Source: Paenibacillus sp. FSL R5-0490 (GTDB lineage: Bacteria; Bacillota; Bacilli; Bacillales; Cytobacillaceae). Taken from it: a DNA stretch of 64,000 bases. Position 1 is the stretch's first letter, and every line of letters begins with the position of its first letter. Positions 34,841 through 42,472 of the stretch are shown here, in pieces. The position numbers and the translations under genes are program-made. The notes under the pieces were generated by a model. That model worked only from the letters and a program-made list of their open reading frames with translations. It searched no databases and had not been told where the DNA came from. The stretch is from contig NZ_MRTQ01000008.1 of the NCBI RefSeq assembly GCF_001956215.1, positions 124,001-188,000 of the forward strand, given 5' to 3'.

Positions 34841-34969
34841 TTAAATGCAAAGAGGCTTCCCTCTTTGCATTGTTTTAACAAACGAGTGGTAAAAGATATT
34901 ATCGCGGGGGAGCTGAAGGAGCACAATCATGAGGTGGATAACCACACCAGCCGCAAATATTTTGTTCAA
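34841..34969 (-). CDS. Possible Fur-controlled short hydrophobic peptide or truncated gene
   Basis: On the minus strand a TTG start (34969) sits nine bases after AAGGAGGGAG and begins MNKIFAAGVVIHLMIVLLQL, a convincing membrane-anchor or signal sequence. The frame ends after 42 codons inside the terminator of the neighbouring gene, so the end looks truncated. Two Fur boxes lie just upstream. A second frame in the same DNA (34994-34899) gives a 31-residue cysteine-bearing peptide, ICGWCGYPPHDC, but has no ribosome site. Either the remnant of a lost iron-regulated gene or a small peptide gene. Confidence 0.35.
   Translation of the reverse strand: MNKIFAAGVVIHLMIVLLQLPRDNIFYHSFVKTMQRGKPLCI
34844..34876 (+). 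terminator. Terminator of the 55-residue membrane protein gene
   Basis: AATGCAAAGAG, a six-base loop and CTCTTTGCATT followed by GTTTT: a perfect 11-bp stem. Confidence 0.85.
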
Positions 34970-35020
34970 TCGATTTAGCTCCCTCCTTCATCATGGGTGT
35001 AGTATGTAATTTTACTCGAG

Positions 35021-35035
35021 TGATAATGATTATCA
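35021..35035. promoter_or_regulatory. Fur box 1
   Basis: TGATAATGATTATCA matches the 7-1-7 Fur core TGATAATNATTATCA exactly. Position relative to genes suggests control of the minus-strand frame at 34969 leftward. Confidence 0.8.
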
Positions 35036-35055
35036 TTGATAAAAACTATTTTAAA

Positions 35056-35070
35056 TGAAAATGATTATCA
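35056..35070. promoter_or_regulatory. Fur box 2
   Basis: TGAAAATGATTATCA has one mismatch to the Fur core and lies 20 bases after Fur box 1. Two sites in tandem are typical of strongly iron-repressed promoters. Confidence 0.7.
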
Positions 35071-35117
35071 ATGTCAAGTGTATGAGGTACGTTTGTAATT
35101 ACATACATGCACATTTT

Positions 35118-35278
35118 ATGGCGACTCTTTTTTCCTTGTGCCTCCTCTTTTTCGGTGTCATAACCCTCTTATGGTGACCGTTTCCTCTCCCGCCTCCTCT
35201 CTTTTCGTCCTCATGAACCTTCTCTGGCGACCGTTTCCTCGTGAGCCTTCCCTTTCTCGGCGTCATGAACCTCCACCA
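35118..35278. repeat. 53-bp pyrimidine-rich tandem repeat, three copies
   Basis: Units begin near 35118, 35171 and 35224. A shared core GGCGACCGTTTCCTC (copy 1 degenerate) recurs every 53 bases (GAC at 35123, 35176, 35229) and a TTTTCGGTGTCAT-type segment recurs with it. It resembles in style, not in exact sequence, the 52-bp arrays elsewhere in the window. It lies just before the HTH gene; iterons are one possibility. Frames through it are artefacts. Confidence 0.65.
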
Positions 35279-35326
35279 CACTCAATAGAACCCCCGTTCA
35301 CAAATCTGTCACACCCATCCCAAAAC

Positions 35327-35361
35327 CACCCTGTCCAAATCCACCCTTGATTTATATATAG
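35327..35361 (+). promoter_or_regulatory. Sigma-specific promoter A (upstream of the HTH gene)
   Basis: CACCCTGTCC (35327-35336), 16 bases, TATATATAG (35353-35361), followed by AAGGTGAAAGG. The same two blocks with the same spacing recur as promoter B at 36878-36912. The -35 block is unlike sigma-A. I infer use by the sigma factor encoded between them. Confidence 0.7.
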
Positions 35362-35385
35362 AAGGTGAAAGGGTGGTGCAATTTT

Positions 35386-36198
35386 ATGAATTTGAAATCA
35401 GGCAGAGTCGAGCAGTTTGAACAGTTTTCTCAGTTTAAAAATCTTCAGGAGTTTAATGCCCATTTGGAGATGTGGCTATCGGTACATAAGGACAAGTTTT
35501 CTAAGGGGGAACTGGCTGGGTTAAAGAGGCTGGTTCGTTTTGCTGCGAAAATTCCGGGAGTATCTAATGCCAAGATTGGCACTGTATTAAAAGCGATTCA
35601 CGAAGAATATAACGGCCATGGTATTTCCCGCTCTACTTTTAAAAGAATGATTGCCAAGGCCGCAGAGATTGGTATTTTTACTGTTCATGAAACAGAGAGA
35701 AAAAACGGTTCCCAGTCCAGTAATTTATATGTTTTTAATCGTTTTCCCAAGAGTGAACCACCTAAGCAGGAGAAAATGGACCACCCTAATAAAACTATCA
35801 ATCTTTCTAAAACTAATAAAAATCAAAAGATTACTAAACGTAACGAAACCGTCCTCGATCACACTTTTACTAGTGACCGTGTACCACAATCATTTATCAG
35901 TACCGTAAAGTACTTTTTTTCAGAAGCCAAGCAGATTGAGGAGTTTTGGAGAATGGCATCACTAGCAGCATATAAAAACAATTGTGAACAAGATAGGAAC
36001 ACTATTTTAGAAACAGCCATCCATTCTTTTAAGCAGCTGATTCGAAAAATGAAAACCCGCGTCATTGCTAAGCCGGTCGCTTATTTCTACGGTATCCTGA
36101 ATAAGAAATTTGAAGAGAATTACTTTGAAGAATTGCATGAAATGGGGTTTCCAGCTGAAGACAATGCCTTTTCGCTAAATTTTTTTTACAAAAAGTAG
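35386..36198 (+). CDS. Replication-initiator-type winged-helix protein
   Basis: 270 residues. An N-terminal helix-turn-helix region (PGVSNAKIGTVLKAIHEEY, then HGISRSTFKRMIAKAAEIG about residues 75-95) is of the type seen in RepA-like and HTH_36 proteins. A charged linker rich in K, N and T (residues about 125-155) and a helical C-terminal half follow. ATG 35386 lies seven bases after GGGTGGTG; GTG 35365 is within the promoter leader. Its promoter matches that of the downstream DUF operon. It may be a domesticated plasmid initiator or a regulator; no function is certain. Confidence 0.75.
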   Translation: MNLKSGRVEQFEQFSQFKNLQEFNAHLEMWLSVHKDKFSKGELAGLKRLVRFAAKIPGVSNAKIGTVLKAIHEEYNGHGISRSTFKRMIAKAAEIGIFTVHETERKNGSQSSNLYVFNRFPKSEPPKQEKMDHPNKTINLSKTNKNQKITKRNETVLDHTFTSDRVPQSFISTVKYFFSEAKQIEEFWRMASLAAYKNNCEQDRNTILETAIHSFKQLIRKMKTRVIAKPVAYFYGILNKKFEENYFEELHEMGFPAEDNAFSLNFFYKK

Positions 36199-36384
36199 CT
36201 AACTGCCCCCTTTGCTGGGAGTTAGACCCCCTAACTTCAGACTTAGACCCCTTAACTACGGACTTAGGGGTAGCAAAAGGCCGATATAAGACTTTTACGG
36301 GATTCGTAAAAAACTGGCTGTCAGGCTATGTTTGATCTACCCGGGAATACACAGAGAGCGCGCTTTCCTTGAAGGAACATTTTC

Positions 36385-36873
36385 ATGGAGAGTTTTGAAC
36401 AGATATCAGCACAATATGAACCTATGATTCATGATATCATGCATAAATTGAACATCTATAAAAATACGGAGGAATTCCACCAGCTGGGTTTAATCACACT
36501 TTGGCAGGCGTGGAAAAATCATGACAATGAAAAAGGGACCTTCCTTTCCTACGCTTACAGTATGGTAAAAGGACATATGATGATGGAATTAACGAGACAA
36601 ACAAAGCAGATTGATCGATATATCTATCCGGAAGCAGACTTCTGGGAATTCATCGAAGACACCTCACCAGCCCCAAGCCCAGAGCTCATACAAGAACTTT
36701 ACAAAAAATGCGGAATGTTATCTGAAAACCAAATGAAATGGCTCCAATATACTCTATGTGATGGGCTGTCTGTCAGGGAAATTGCTGAAAAAGAACGGGT
36801 CTCCCTGTCTGCAGTCAAAAACTGGCGGCACGGTGCCCGCGAGAAGCTGAAGAAAATAATGCAGCAAAATTAA
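36385..36873 (+). CDS. Sigma-70 family RNA polymerase sigma factor
   Basis: 162 residues with region 2 (FHQLGLITLWQAWKNHDNEK, YAYSMVKGHMMMELTRQ) and region 4 (LSVREIAEKERVSLSAVKNW, residues about 131-150). No sensory or anti-sigma partner is adjacent. AAGGAA lies eight bases before ATG. The leader 36199-36384 holds TTAGACCCC-type direct repeats and a hairpin CTAACTGCCCC/GGGAGTTAG. It sits between two matching promoters and upstream of YvrJ, reminiscent of the B. subtilis SigO-YvrJ region. It may direct both promoters. Confidence 0.85.
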   Translation: MESFEQISAQYEPMIHDIMHKLNIYKNTEEFHQLGLITLWQAWKNHDNEKGTFLSYAYSMVKGHMMMELTRQTKQIDRYIYPEADFWEFIEDTSPAPSPELIQELYKKCGMLSENQMKWLQYTLCDGLSVREIAEKERVSLSAVKNWRHGAREKLKKIMQQN

Positions 36874-36877
36874 AAAT

Positions 36878-36912
36878 CACCCTGTCCTTTTCCCCCTTCA
36901 AAGTATATATAG
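36878..36912 (+). promoter_or_regulatory. Sigma-specific promoter B (upstream of the DUF1659 gene)
   Basis: CACCCTGTCC (36878-36887), 16 bases, TATATATAG (36904-36912), then AAGGTGAAAGG. It begins 4 bases after the sigma gene stop and matches promoter A in both blocks and spacing; only the spacer differs. Confidence 0.7.
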
Positions 36913-36935
36913 AAGGTGAAAGGAGGTGACCCAAG

Positions 36936-37154
36936 ATGGCACAAGCAATTATCACTGATTCCAAACTTCGCCTGGTATTTGAAACAGGCCTTAATGGGCA
37001 GGGCAAGCCGATTCACAAATCAAAAACCTACAGCGGTGTAAAGCAATCTGCCACAGCAGACCAGCTTTTCACGGTTGGACAGGCGATCGCCGGACTTAGC
37101 AGCTATCCATTAGCTGAAATCAACAGGAATGACAGCTTCGATATTTTAGGCTAA
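36936..37154 (+). CDS. DUF1659 family protein
   Basis: 72 residues, MAQAIITDSKLRLVFETGL onward, with ADQLFTVGQAIAGLSSYPL near residue 48. It matches the small DUF1659 family in size and pattern. AAGGAGG lies eight bases before ATG. Usually next to DUF2922 and YvrJ, as here. No function is established. Confidence 0.88.
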   Translation: MAQAIITDSKLRLVFETGLNGQGKPIHKSKTYSGVKQSATADQLFTVGQAIAGLSSYPLAEINRNDSFDILG

Positions 37155-37195
37155 ACAAACTATTAAAAACCATAAAAATAAGGAGGGAATAGTAA

Positions 37196-37414
37196 ATGGC
37201 TAAATCATTAGAAATGACTTTTATCTCTGAACTGGGCAAACCAACAAAACTTTCTGTTGATAACCCGATTGAACCCATTGATCCTGCTGCGGTAAAAGCA
37301 GCCATGGAGCAAATCATTGCTGCGAATGCATTTGATGGCAATGGCGGGGATTTGGTTTTAGCGGAAAGTGCCAGGTTAGTTGAGCGTAATGTAACTGAAT
37401 ATGAATTAGTATAA
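37196..37414 (+). CDS. DUF2922 family protein
   Basis: 72 residues, starting MAKSLEMTFISELGKPTKLS and containing IDPAAVKAAMEQIIAAN. AAGGAGG lies nine bases before ATG. It follows DUF1659 by 41 bases and precedes a terminator. DUF1659 and DUF2922 are likely structural or partner proteins; the role is unknown. Confidence 0.88.
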   Translation: MAKSLEMTFISELGKPTKLSVDNPIEPIDPAAVKAAMEQIIAANAFDGNGGDLVLAESARLVERNVTEYELV

Positions 37415-37421
37415 TCATCAG

Positions 37422-37453
37422 TGGCCGGATTCCTAGGAAGCCGGCCATTTTTA
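37422..37453 (+). terminator. Terminator after DUF2922
   Basis: TGGCCGG, a 12-base loop, CCGGCCA and TTTTT. It separates DUF2922 from yvrJ, so yvrJ is expressed by read-through or its own promoter. Confidence 0.8.
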
Positions 37454-37481
37454 CAATTTTCGCCAGAAAGGAGCAGCTGCC

Positions 37482-37619
37482 ATGGAACAGATGGTCACAT
37501 TGATCAGCGAGCTCGGCTTCCCGATCGTCGTCACTCTTTTTCTGCTGAACCGAATTGAAGCCAAACTCGATGTTGTTGTGTCGTCCATTCAAGGATTGCC
37601 TGACAGGCTTAAGGAATAG
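37482..37619 (+). CDS. yvrJ: YvrJ family small membrane protein
   Basis: 45 residues: an N-terminal hydrophobic helix (LISELGFPIVVTLFLLNRIE) and an amphipathic tail ending DRLKE. This is the YvrJ pattern. AAAGGAG lies nine bases before ATG. Too short for the usual gene callers. YvrJ lies beside sigma factor genes in B. subtilis, as here. Function unknown. Confidence 0.82.
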   Translation: MEQMVTLISELGFPIVVTLFLLNRIEAKLDVVVSSIQGLPDRLKE

Positions 37620-37625
37620 ACTATT

Positions 37626-37660
37626 TAATCCCCTTCCTCTTTTATGGAGACGGGGGTTTT
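37626..37660 (+). terminator. Terminator-like hairpin after yvrJ
   Basis: AATCCCC and GGGGGTTTT with a long internal loop; moderate strength. Confidence 0.5.
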
Positions 37661-37778
37661 GTCTTTTCTGGCCGTTTCGTTAGGTTAATTTCCATTTCTC
37701 TCTTCCCCCGCTATTTTTCGGCGCTATTCCTCTTCTCTATTAATCAACAATGCCTTCTCACTCTCACCCAATGGACTT

Positions 37779-38537
37779 CTAATCCAAGAAAAACCCCATA
37801 ACACCAGCAATTCGTTCCTTAAACGCCGTATAATTATGCCCCGCCCCCTCAACGATCCGAAGCTCAACCTCACTTCAGCTGCCTTTTAACCTTTCATAAA
37901 CAGCTTTGTTAGACTTTAAAAATAATTCACTGATCTTGCTATTTTCCCCCGCCTCTGCAGTGCCGCAATCCAGATATATTTTCCCAGATGGAGGCGTGCT
38001 GCCTGCCAGTTTTTCTATTTCCTCCTGATTCCGGTAAAAAGCAGATGAAATTCCTGCGGTTTTTTTAAAAACATCAGGATATTTGCACCCGGCATAAACA
38101 GAGAGGAGTCCGCCAAGAGAGATGCCAGCCATATAATTTTCCGCAGCCAGCGTTTTATATTTTCCATCTATTATTGGCATCAGCTCCTTCACGATAAAGT
38201 CAGCATAATCACTCCCCTTGCCGCCTGAGCCGCTTTTGTACCCCAATAGCTGCTCGCTGAAATCTCCATGTTTCCATGGACAATATTCATGAATCCGTTC
38301 TTCGCCTTCTGTATTTTGGTCAATCGCCGCCACAATCAAATCTGATTTGAATTGATCCAAATGGTTATGCATATCCAGGGACACTCCGCCAATTGCTTCC
38401 TCAGCACCAAAAACATTTTGCCCGTCATGCATGTATAGTACTGGATAGCGTTTAAGGCTGCTGTAATAATCCTCCGGCAGGTAAATCCGAACTTTTCTTT
38501 TCTGATTGAAAATCGACACAGTTAACACTTCAAGCAT
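37779..38537 (-). pseudogene. Esterase (YbbA/IroE-like alpha/beta hydrolase) with in-frame TGA
   Basis: Reads as an alpha/beta hydrolase of the Fes/IroE/YbbA type: YLPEDYYSSLKRYPVLYMHD near residue 19, MAGISLGGLLSVYAG near residue 138 (nucleophile Ser). A TGA at 37877-37875 stops it, but the frame continues with SEVELRIVEGAGHNYTAFK, which carries the catalytic His and the natural C-terminus to the TAG at 37779. One base changes a sense codon to TGA. ATG 38537 follows GAGGTGG. Either a pseudogene, a sequencing error or read-through. The truncated product lacks its catalytic His. Confidence 0.8.
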
Positions 38538-38553
38538 GGCTGCCACCTCATTC

Positions 38554-39054
38554 TCATTGTTCTAATAGTGCGTTCAAAACAAAATTCTCTCTCCTTATCC
38601 ATCCATTTGCCCCATCCAGTTTAGCTGCTGCCTCATTCCTTGCGATCGCTTCTTCAATAGTCACCCACTGCGGTGAAAATTCCTGTGTGATCTCATATCC
38701 TTCAAGCTGCTGGTCCAGTTGCTGATGATCGATTAATTCACACAGATAATAATGAGAATTCATATGAAACAGCACAGTATCATCAAACTCATCGATTTTC
38801 CGTTCAACAACCGTACCCAGTTTGTTTTTCACGGCTGCATGTATGTATCCTGTTTCTTCTGCCACTTCGCGTACTAGCGCATCATGCCAATCTTCATTCC
38901 CTTTAACTCCGCCTCCCGGGAATTTATAATCACCCCGGTTCGAGCGCACCAGCAAAATCCCAGTTTCACCCAAAATAACAGCTCTGACAGCTTCCCTCGT
39001 TTTCACAGAACCATACTTCAAACCCTTTTCTTCAAACACTTTAGTAAATTTCAT
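38554..39054 (-). CDS. NUDIX hydrolase
   Basis: 166 residues. The Nudix box is GGVKGNEDWHDALVREVAEE followed by TGYI near residue 48, with all conserved G, REV and EE residues. The substrate (a nucleoside diphosphate derivative) is unknown. A perfect 16-bp palindrome lies just upstream of its start and may be an operator. Separated from the esterase by 16 bases, so the two are likely co-transcribed. Confidence 0.9.
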   Translation of the reverse strand: MKFTKVFEEKGLKYGSVKTREAVRAVILGETGILLVRSNRGDYKFPGGGVKGNEDWHDALVREVAEETGYIHAAVKNKLGTVVERKIDEFDDTVLFHMNSHYYLCELIDHQQLDQQLEGYEITQEFSPQWVTIEEAIARNEAAAKLDGANGWIRRENFVLNALLEQ

Positions 39055-39068
39055 ATCTGCACCTCACA

Positions 39069-39084
39069 TGTAAAATATTTTACA
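39069..39084. promoter_or_regulatory. Palindrome upstream of the Nudix gene
   Basis: TGTAAAATATTTTACA is a perfect 16-bp palindrome 15 bases before the Nudix start codon. It could bind a dimeric repressor; the regulator is unknown. Confidence 0.5.
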
Positions 39085-39111
39085 ATGACCCCAGGAAAAA
39101 AGCTCCAAAAA

Positions 39112-39143
39112 AATAAGACTGCCGATCATTCTCAGCAGTCTTC
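39112..39143 (-). terminator. Terminator of the mannitol operon
   Basis: AAGACTGC, a 12-base loop and GCAGTCTT; on the minus strand it is followed by ATTTTTTT. Confidence 0.8.
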
Positions 39144-39150
39144 ATTCCAT

Positions 39151-40287
39151 TCATTTTTTTAATGCTTCATATTGCTTCAGTATTTCACGTGCAAGCTCGC
39201 TTGATTCTTCAAGTCCGCATACTTCTTTCAGTACATATGCCACTCCGTTTTCCTGAATCATCTCCTGCAGCTTCACCGCTTCTTCATCTTCCCTGTTATC
39301 AAACAATAGGGCTGCAGCAATGGCTTTTGCCAGGTTTGTGCAGGATAAGCCTGCTTTTTGGGCCTGCAGTGCCGGGCGGACCAGTCTGTCTTCAGGTCCA
39401 AGCTTCCTTATTGGTGAACGGCCGACTCGTGTGACACCGTCATTCAGGCGTGCATTCTCAAAACGCCCGATAATTTTATCGATATATTTCTGATGTTCGT
39501 CCGGATTCAGATCATAGCGATCTATTAAATAAGCACCTGTTTCGCCAAGTGTTGCCTGCACCTGCTTATAAATGTTTCCGTCAGCAAGTGTCTCATCAAT
39601 GGTTTCTTTCCCTGCCAGGTAACCGAAGTACGCAATCACCGCATGTCCTGTGTTAACCGTGAATAGCTTCCTTTCAATAAACGGCGCAAGCTCCGGAACA
39701 ATCTTCATTCCCTCAATATGCGGAATGTCTTCAGCCGTTTCGACAACCCATTCATGATACGGTTCAACCAATACATCAAGTGATCCCTGGTTGTTCTGAA
39801 TTGGAACAATCCGGTCTACAGCGGAGTTTAAGAAAGAAACATTTTCAAGATTCATACCGCTCTCCAGATTTTCCAGAATATACCCCTTTAATAAGTCAGT
39901 TGCTGAGATCTGATTTTCACATGCAATGACATAAAGCTTTTCCGTGATCCCTGCTTCTGCTCTGGCAGCCAGGCCTTTCGCCATTAACGGCGCAATCCGC
40001 GGAAGGATGTTTGGCCCAATGGCTGTGGTTAAGAAATCAGCCTGTTTAATGGCCTCAATTACTTCAGCCTCCTGCGTCAAATTATTTAATCCTGACACAT
40101 TTTCAATGGTCAAGCTTTCCTGTTCATCTGCAGCCAGTATCACTTTATATTGTTTTTCTTCGTTTAATTGATTGATAATCCCTTCAGCAATATCCACAAA
40201 CGTCACATGGTAGCCTGACTGTGAAAATAGAGCTCCGATAAATCCTCTTCCTATGTTTCCTGCACCAAAATGCACTGCCTGTTTCAT
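39151..40287 (-). CDS. mtlD: Mannitol-1-phosphate 5-dehydrogenase
   Basis: 378 residues. The N-terminal AVHFGAGNIGRGFIG binds NAD, and DRIVPIQ near residue 153 and KLFTVNTGHAVIAYFGYLAG near residue 212 are typical MtlD segments. It oxidises mannitol 1-phosphate to fructose 6-phosphate. It follows the PTS component gene mtlA and the regulator mtlR. Confidence 0.96.
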   Translation of the reverse strand: MKQAVHFGAGNIGRGFIGALFSQSGYHVTFVDIAEGIINQLNEEKQYKVILAADEQESLTIENVSGLNNLTQEAEVIEAIKQADFLTTAIGPNILPRIAPLMAKGLAARAEAGITEKLYVIACENQISATDLLKGYILENLESGMNLENVSFLNSAVDRIVPIQNNQGSLDVLVEPYHEWVVETAEDIPHIEGMKIVPELAPFIERKLFTVNTGHAVIAYFGYLAGKETIDETLADGNIYKQVQATLGETGAYLIDRYDLNPDEHQKYIDKIIGRFENARLNDGVTRVGRSPIRKLGPEDRLVRPALQAQKAGLSCTNLAKAIAAALLFDNREDEEAVKLQEMIQENGVAYVLKEVCGLEESSELAREILKQYEALKK

Positions 40288-40299
40288 CGAATCATTCCT

Positions 40300-42381
40300 T
40301 TACCGGTTAATTTTAAAATGAGATTGGAGGTATTCTGTAAAAATCGATTCCAGCTTCTTGAAGATCATCTCTTCGTTTGCGGAAGAAAAGAGTAATATCG
40401 ATTCCTCTGTCTCAATGATATTCGTGCTGATTAAGCTTACTATTTCCTGCTCTCTTCTGCTTAGCTCGTCTGGTGCAAGCATAAGCAGAAGATTTTTCAT
40501 TGCCACTTCTTTTCCGTCCATTCCCTTTACCAGGCAAGGGTTTGGCAGATGGGCAATTTGAAAAATAAGCTTACGGACGTTCTGACTGCGCGCGTGAAAG
40601 AGAGCCATATTCGTTTCAGGAATGCCCAGGCCGCCTTTTTGTTCCCGCTCCCTTAATGATTGAAGCACATCTTCAGGATTCGTCAGCAGCTGATCTCCTT
40701 CTGCATTCGCCAGCATTTTTTCGAGAATCTGCTCCTGGCTTGCTTCCCCCTCCATCCGGTAAAACCGGAAGTTTTGGATCAGAGACTGGATGCTCTCCTG
40801 AATATCGCTAATTTCCTCAAGCATGGAGCCTAAAGAGACTGGGTGCTGGTGACCGCCCTCAGTCAATTCCTGATAGGGCTTCCCTTTTGTAAAGCTTTCA
40901 ATGTTGTTTTTCAGGTAGTTTTTTATCGTGAGAATGTTCTCTTCACTTAAGAGCGGGTTCACCAATATATACTCTGCATGTATAAAAGGAAGTCTGACAG
41001 TAGAAAGGATTAAATCATATTCCATCAGATCGGCACCCTCAGACATTTCCTTAATCGATTTGATTTCGATGACATCAATTTCAGCCACCTCTTTTTTCAG
41101 CCTGCTTTTCAGCATTTTGGAGGTGCCGATGCCTGTCGGACAAATGAGCAGCGCCTTTATGGAAAGATTCTCTTCCTGCATCACAAGGGCCGAACCGAAA
41201 TGAAGGACGATAAACGCAATCTCGTCATCTGAAAATTGATCAATATCTGTAAACGCTTCTTCAAGACTATTTTTCACAGCCAAGAACAGAACCGGATACT
41301 TACGCTTGATTTCCTCTCGGAGCGGGTTATAGGACTCCATATTCTGCTTGATCCGGTATAAAGATGGCTCCATATGAGCGAGCAGCCCCTGAAATAAGGA
41401 AAAATCCTTGTTCAAATCCACATGCAGCTGTTCAGAAACTGATTTAATCACGTTCCTGATCATTTGGGCGAGTACAATGCTGTCGTACGGAAAAGCCTCC
41501 GTCCCGCTCCACTTGGTGCCTTTAAGTATACGAGCCAGGTATAGGATGTCCCCCTCAGAAAACGCACAGTCAAAAGCCTGTCCGAGCCTGCTTATGACCT
41601 CCTGGATCAATCCATATTCAACCGTAACTTCTGTTTCCGGAAGGTCCTTCCGTTCCACCGGGAACCCGCTGAGCGTTCTTTTTAGTGTTATGCACGTATG
41701 CAGCACAATCTCCAGATATCCGCTATCCGCAAATCGGGCAGGAGCGCCCATAAACACAGTCTGGATGATGCTGTTCACATGGCGGAGATCATCCGCTTCA
41801 AAGTAGTGCAGAATTCTGTCTTCCCCGAGCTTCCCATTTTCCAGCAAAAATAATTTCTCAATTAATTCTTCATGAAAGTATTGAAGGAGAAAATGGGCAA
41901 GGGCCCTTCGTTTACTTGCTTCCGTTCCGTGAAGTTCTACGCCGACTCCACGCTTTCTCGTCAAGTCCAACTGGAAACGGGATAGCCATTCAGCAAGTTC
42001 ATCAAGGTGTGCCGTCAAAGTCGCCGTGCTAATGCCGAGGTAGCCGGCAAGCACCTGAGTCTTATAAACGTCTTCCTCAAGAATGGCCAAAAGAAGGCGC
42101 AGCTTCTTTTCCTGAGGGAGCTCATCGATCGGTTCGCTGCTGGTTAAATGCTGGATCAGCCTGAAAATCTGCTCATTTTTCCCTTCAATAATAAGTCCCT
42201 GATTTACATTTCGGGTTAAGGTCAGCCCGAACTCACTGACAATTTTCTCAACTGCCTTTAAGTCCCTCTGGATTGTTCTCGCACTGACGTTTAATGAAGA
42301 AGCAATCGACAATGCCGTGTGTTTACCCGATGTTTTTATAATCAATTCAATAATGGCTTTTTCCCTCGATGTAATATACAT
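40300..42381 (-). CDS. mtlR: Mannitol operon activator MtlR (PRD/EIIB/EIIA domains)
   Basis: 693 residues. Two N-terminal helix-turn-helix regions (SIASSLNVSARTIQRDLKAV and VLAGYLGISTATLTAHLDEL), two PRD domains (about 200-400), an EIIB-like region (ALLICPTGIGTSKMLKSRLK near residue 405) and an EIIA-like C-terminus with MALFHARS near residue 588 are seen. Phosphorylation by PTS proteins controls activity. It sits between mtlA and mtlD, which it should activate. Confidence 0.93.
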   Translation of the reverse strand: MYITSREKAIIELIIKTSGKHTALSIASSLNVSARTIQRDLKAVEKIVSEFGLTLTRNVNQGLIIEGKNEQIFRLIQHLTSSEPIDELPQEKKLRLLLAILEEDVYKTQVLAGYLGISTATLTAHLDELAEWLSRFQLDLTRKRGVGVELHGTEASKRRALAHFLLQYFHEELIEKLFLLENGKLGEDRILHYFEADDLRHVNSIIQTVFMGAPARFADSGYLEIVLHTCITLKRTLSGFPVERKDLPETEVTVEYGLIQEVISRLGQAFDCAFSEGDILYLARILKGTKWSGTEAFPYDSIVLAQMIRNVIKSVSEQLHVDLNKDFSLFQGLLAHMEPSLYRIKQNMESYNPLREEIKRKYPVLFLAVKNSLEEAFTDIDQFSDDEIAFIVLHFGSALVMQEENLSIKALLICPTGIGTSKMLKSRLKKEVAEIDVIEIKSIKEMSEGADLMEYDLILSTVRLPFIHAEYILVNPLLSEENILTIKNYLKNNIESFTKGKPYQELTEGGHQHPVSLGSMLEEISDIQESIQSLIQNFRFYRMEGEASQEQILEKMLANAEGDQLLTNPEDVLQSLREREQKGGLGIPETNMALFHARSQNVRKLIFQIAHLPNPCLVKGMDGKEVAMKNLLLMLAPDELSRREQEIVSLISTNIIETEESILLFSSANEEMIFKKLESIFTEYLQSHFKINR

Positions 42382-42434
42382 GAGATCAGCTCATTTCTAC
42401 AATTAGTGGCATAAAAGGTTACAAAAACACTGAA

Positions 42435-42462
42435 TAGAAAAGCGCATGAGAACGCTTTTCTA
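42435..42462 (-). terminator. Intercistronic hairpin between mtlA and mtlR
   Basis: TAGAAAAGCG and CGCTTTTCTA form a perfect 10-bp stem with an eight-base loop. No long T-run on the minus strand, so partial termination or RNA processing is likely. Confidence 0.65.
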
Positions 42463-42472
42463 CTCGTAAGGT

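Noticed and set aside
34899-34994. 31-residue cysteine-bearing peptide on the minus strand (possible RiPP precursor)
   Set aside because: No ribosome site for its ATG and no modification genes nearby; the hydrophobic frame with TTG start is better supported. It is mentioned with the Fur boxes.
35099-35350. 60-residue minus and 70-residue plus frames before the HTH gene
   Set aside because: They read through the 53-bp pyrimidine-rich repeats; low complexity and no start signals.
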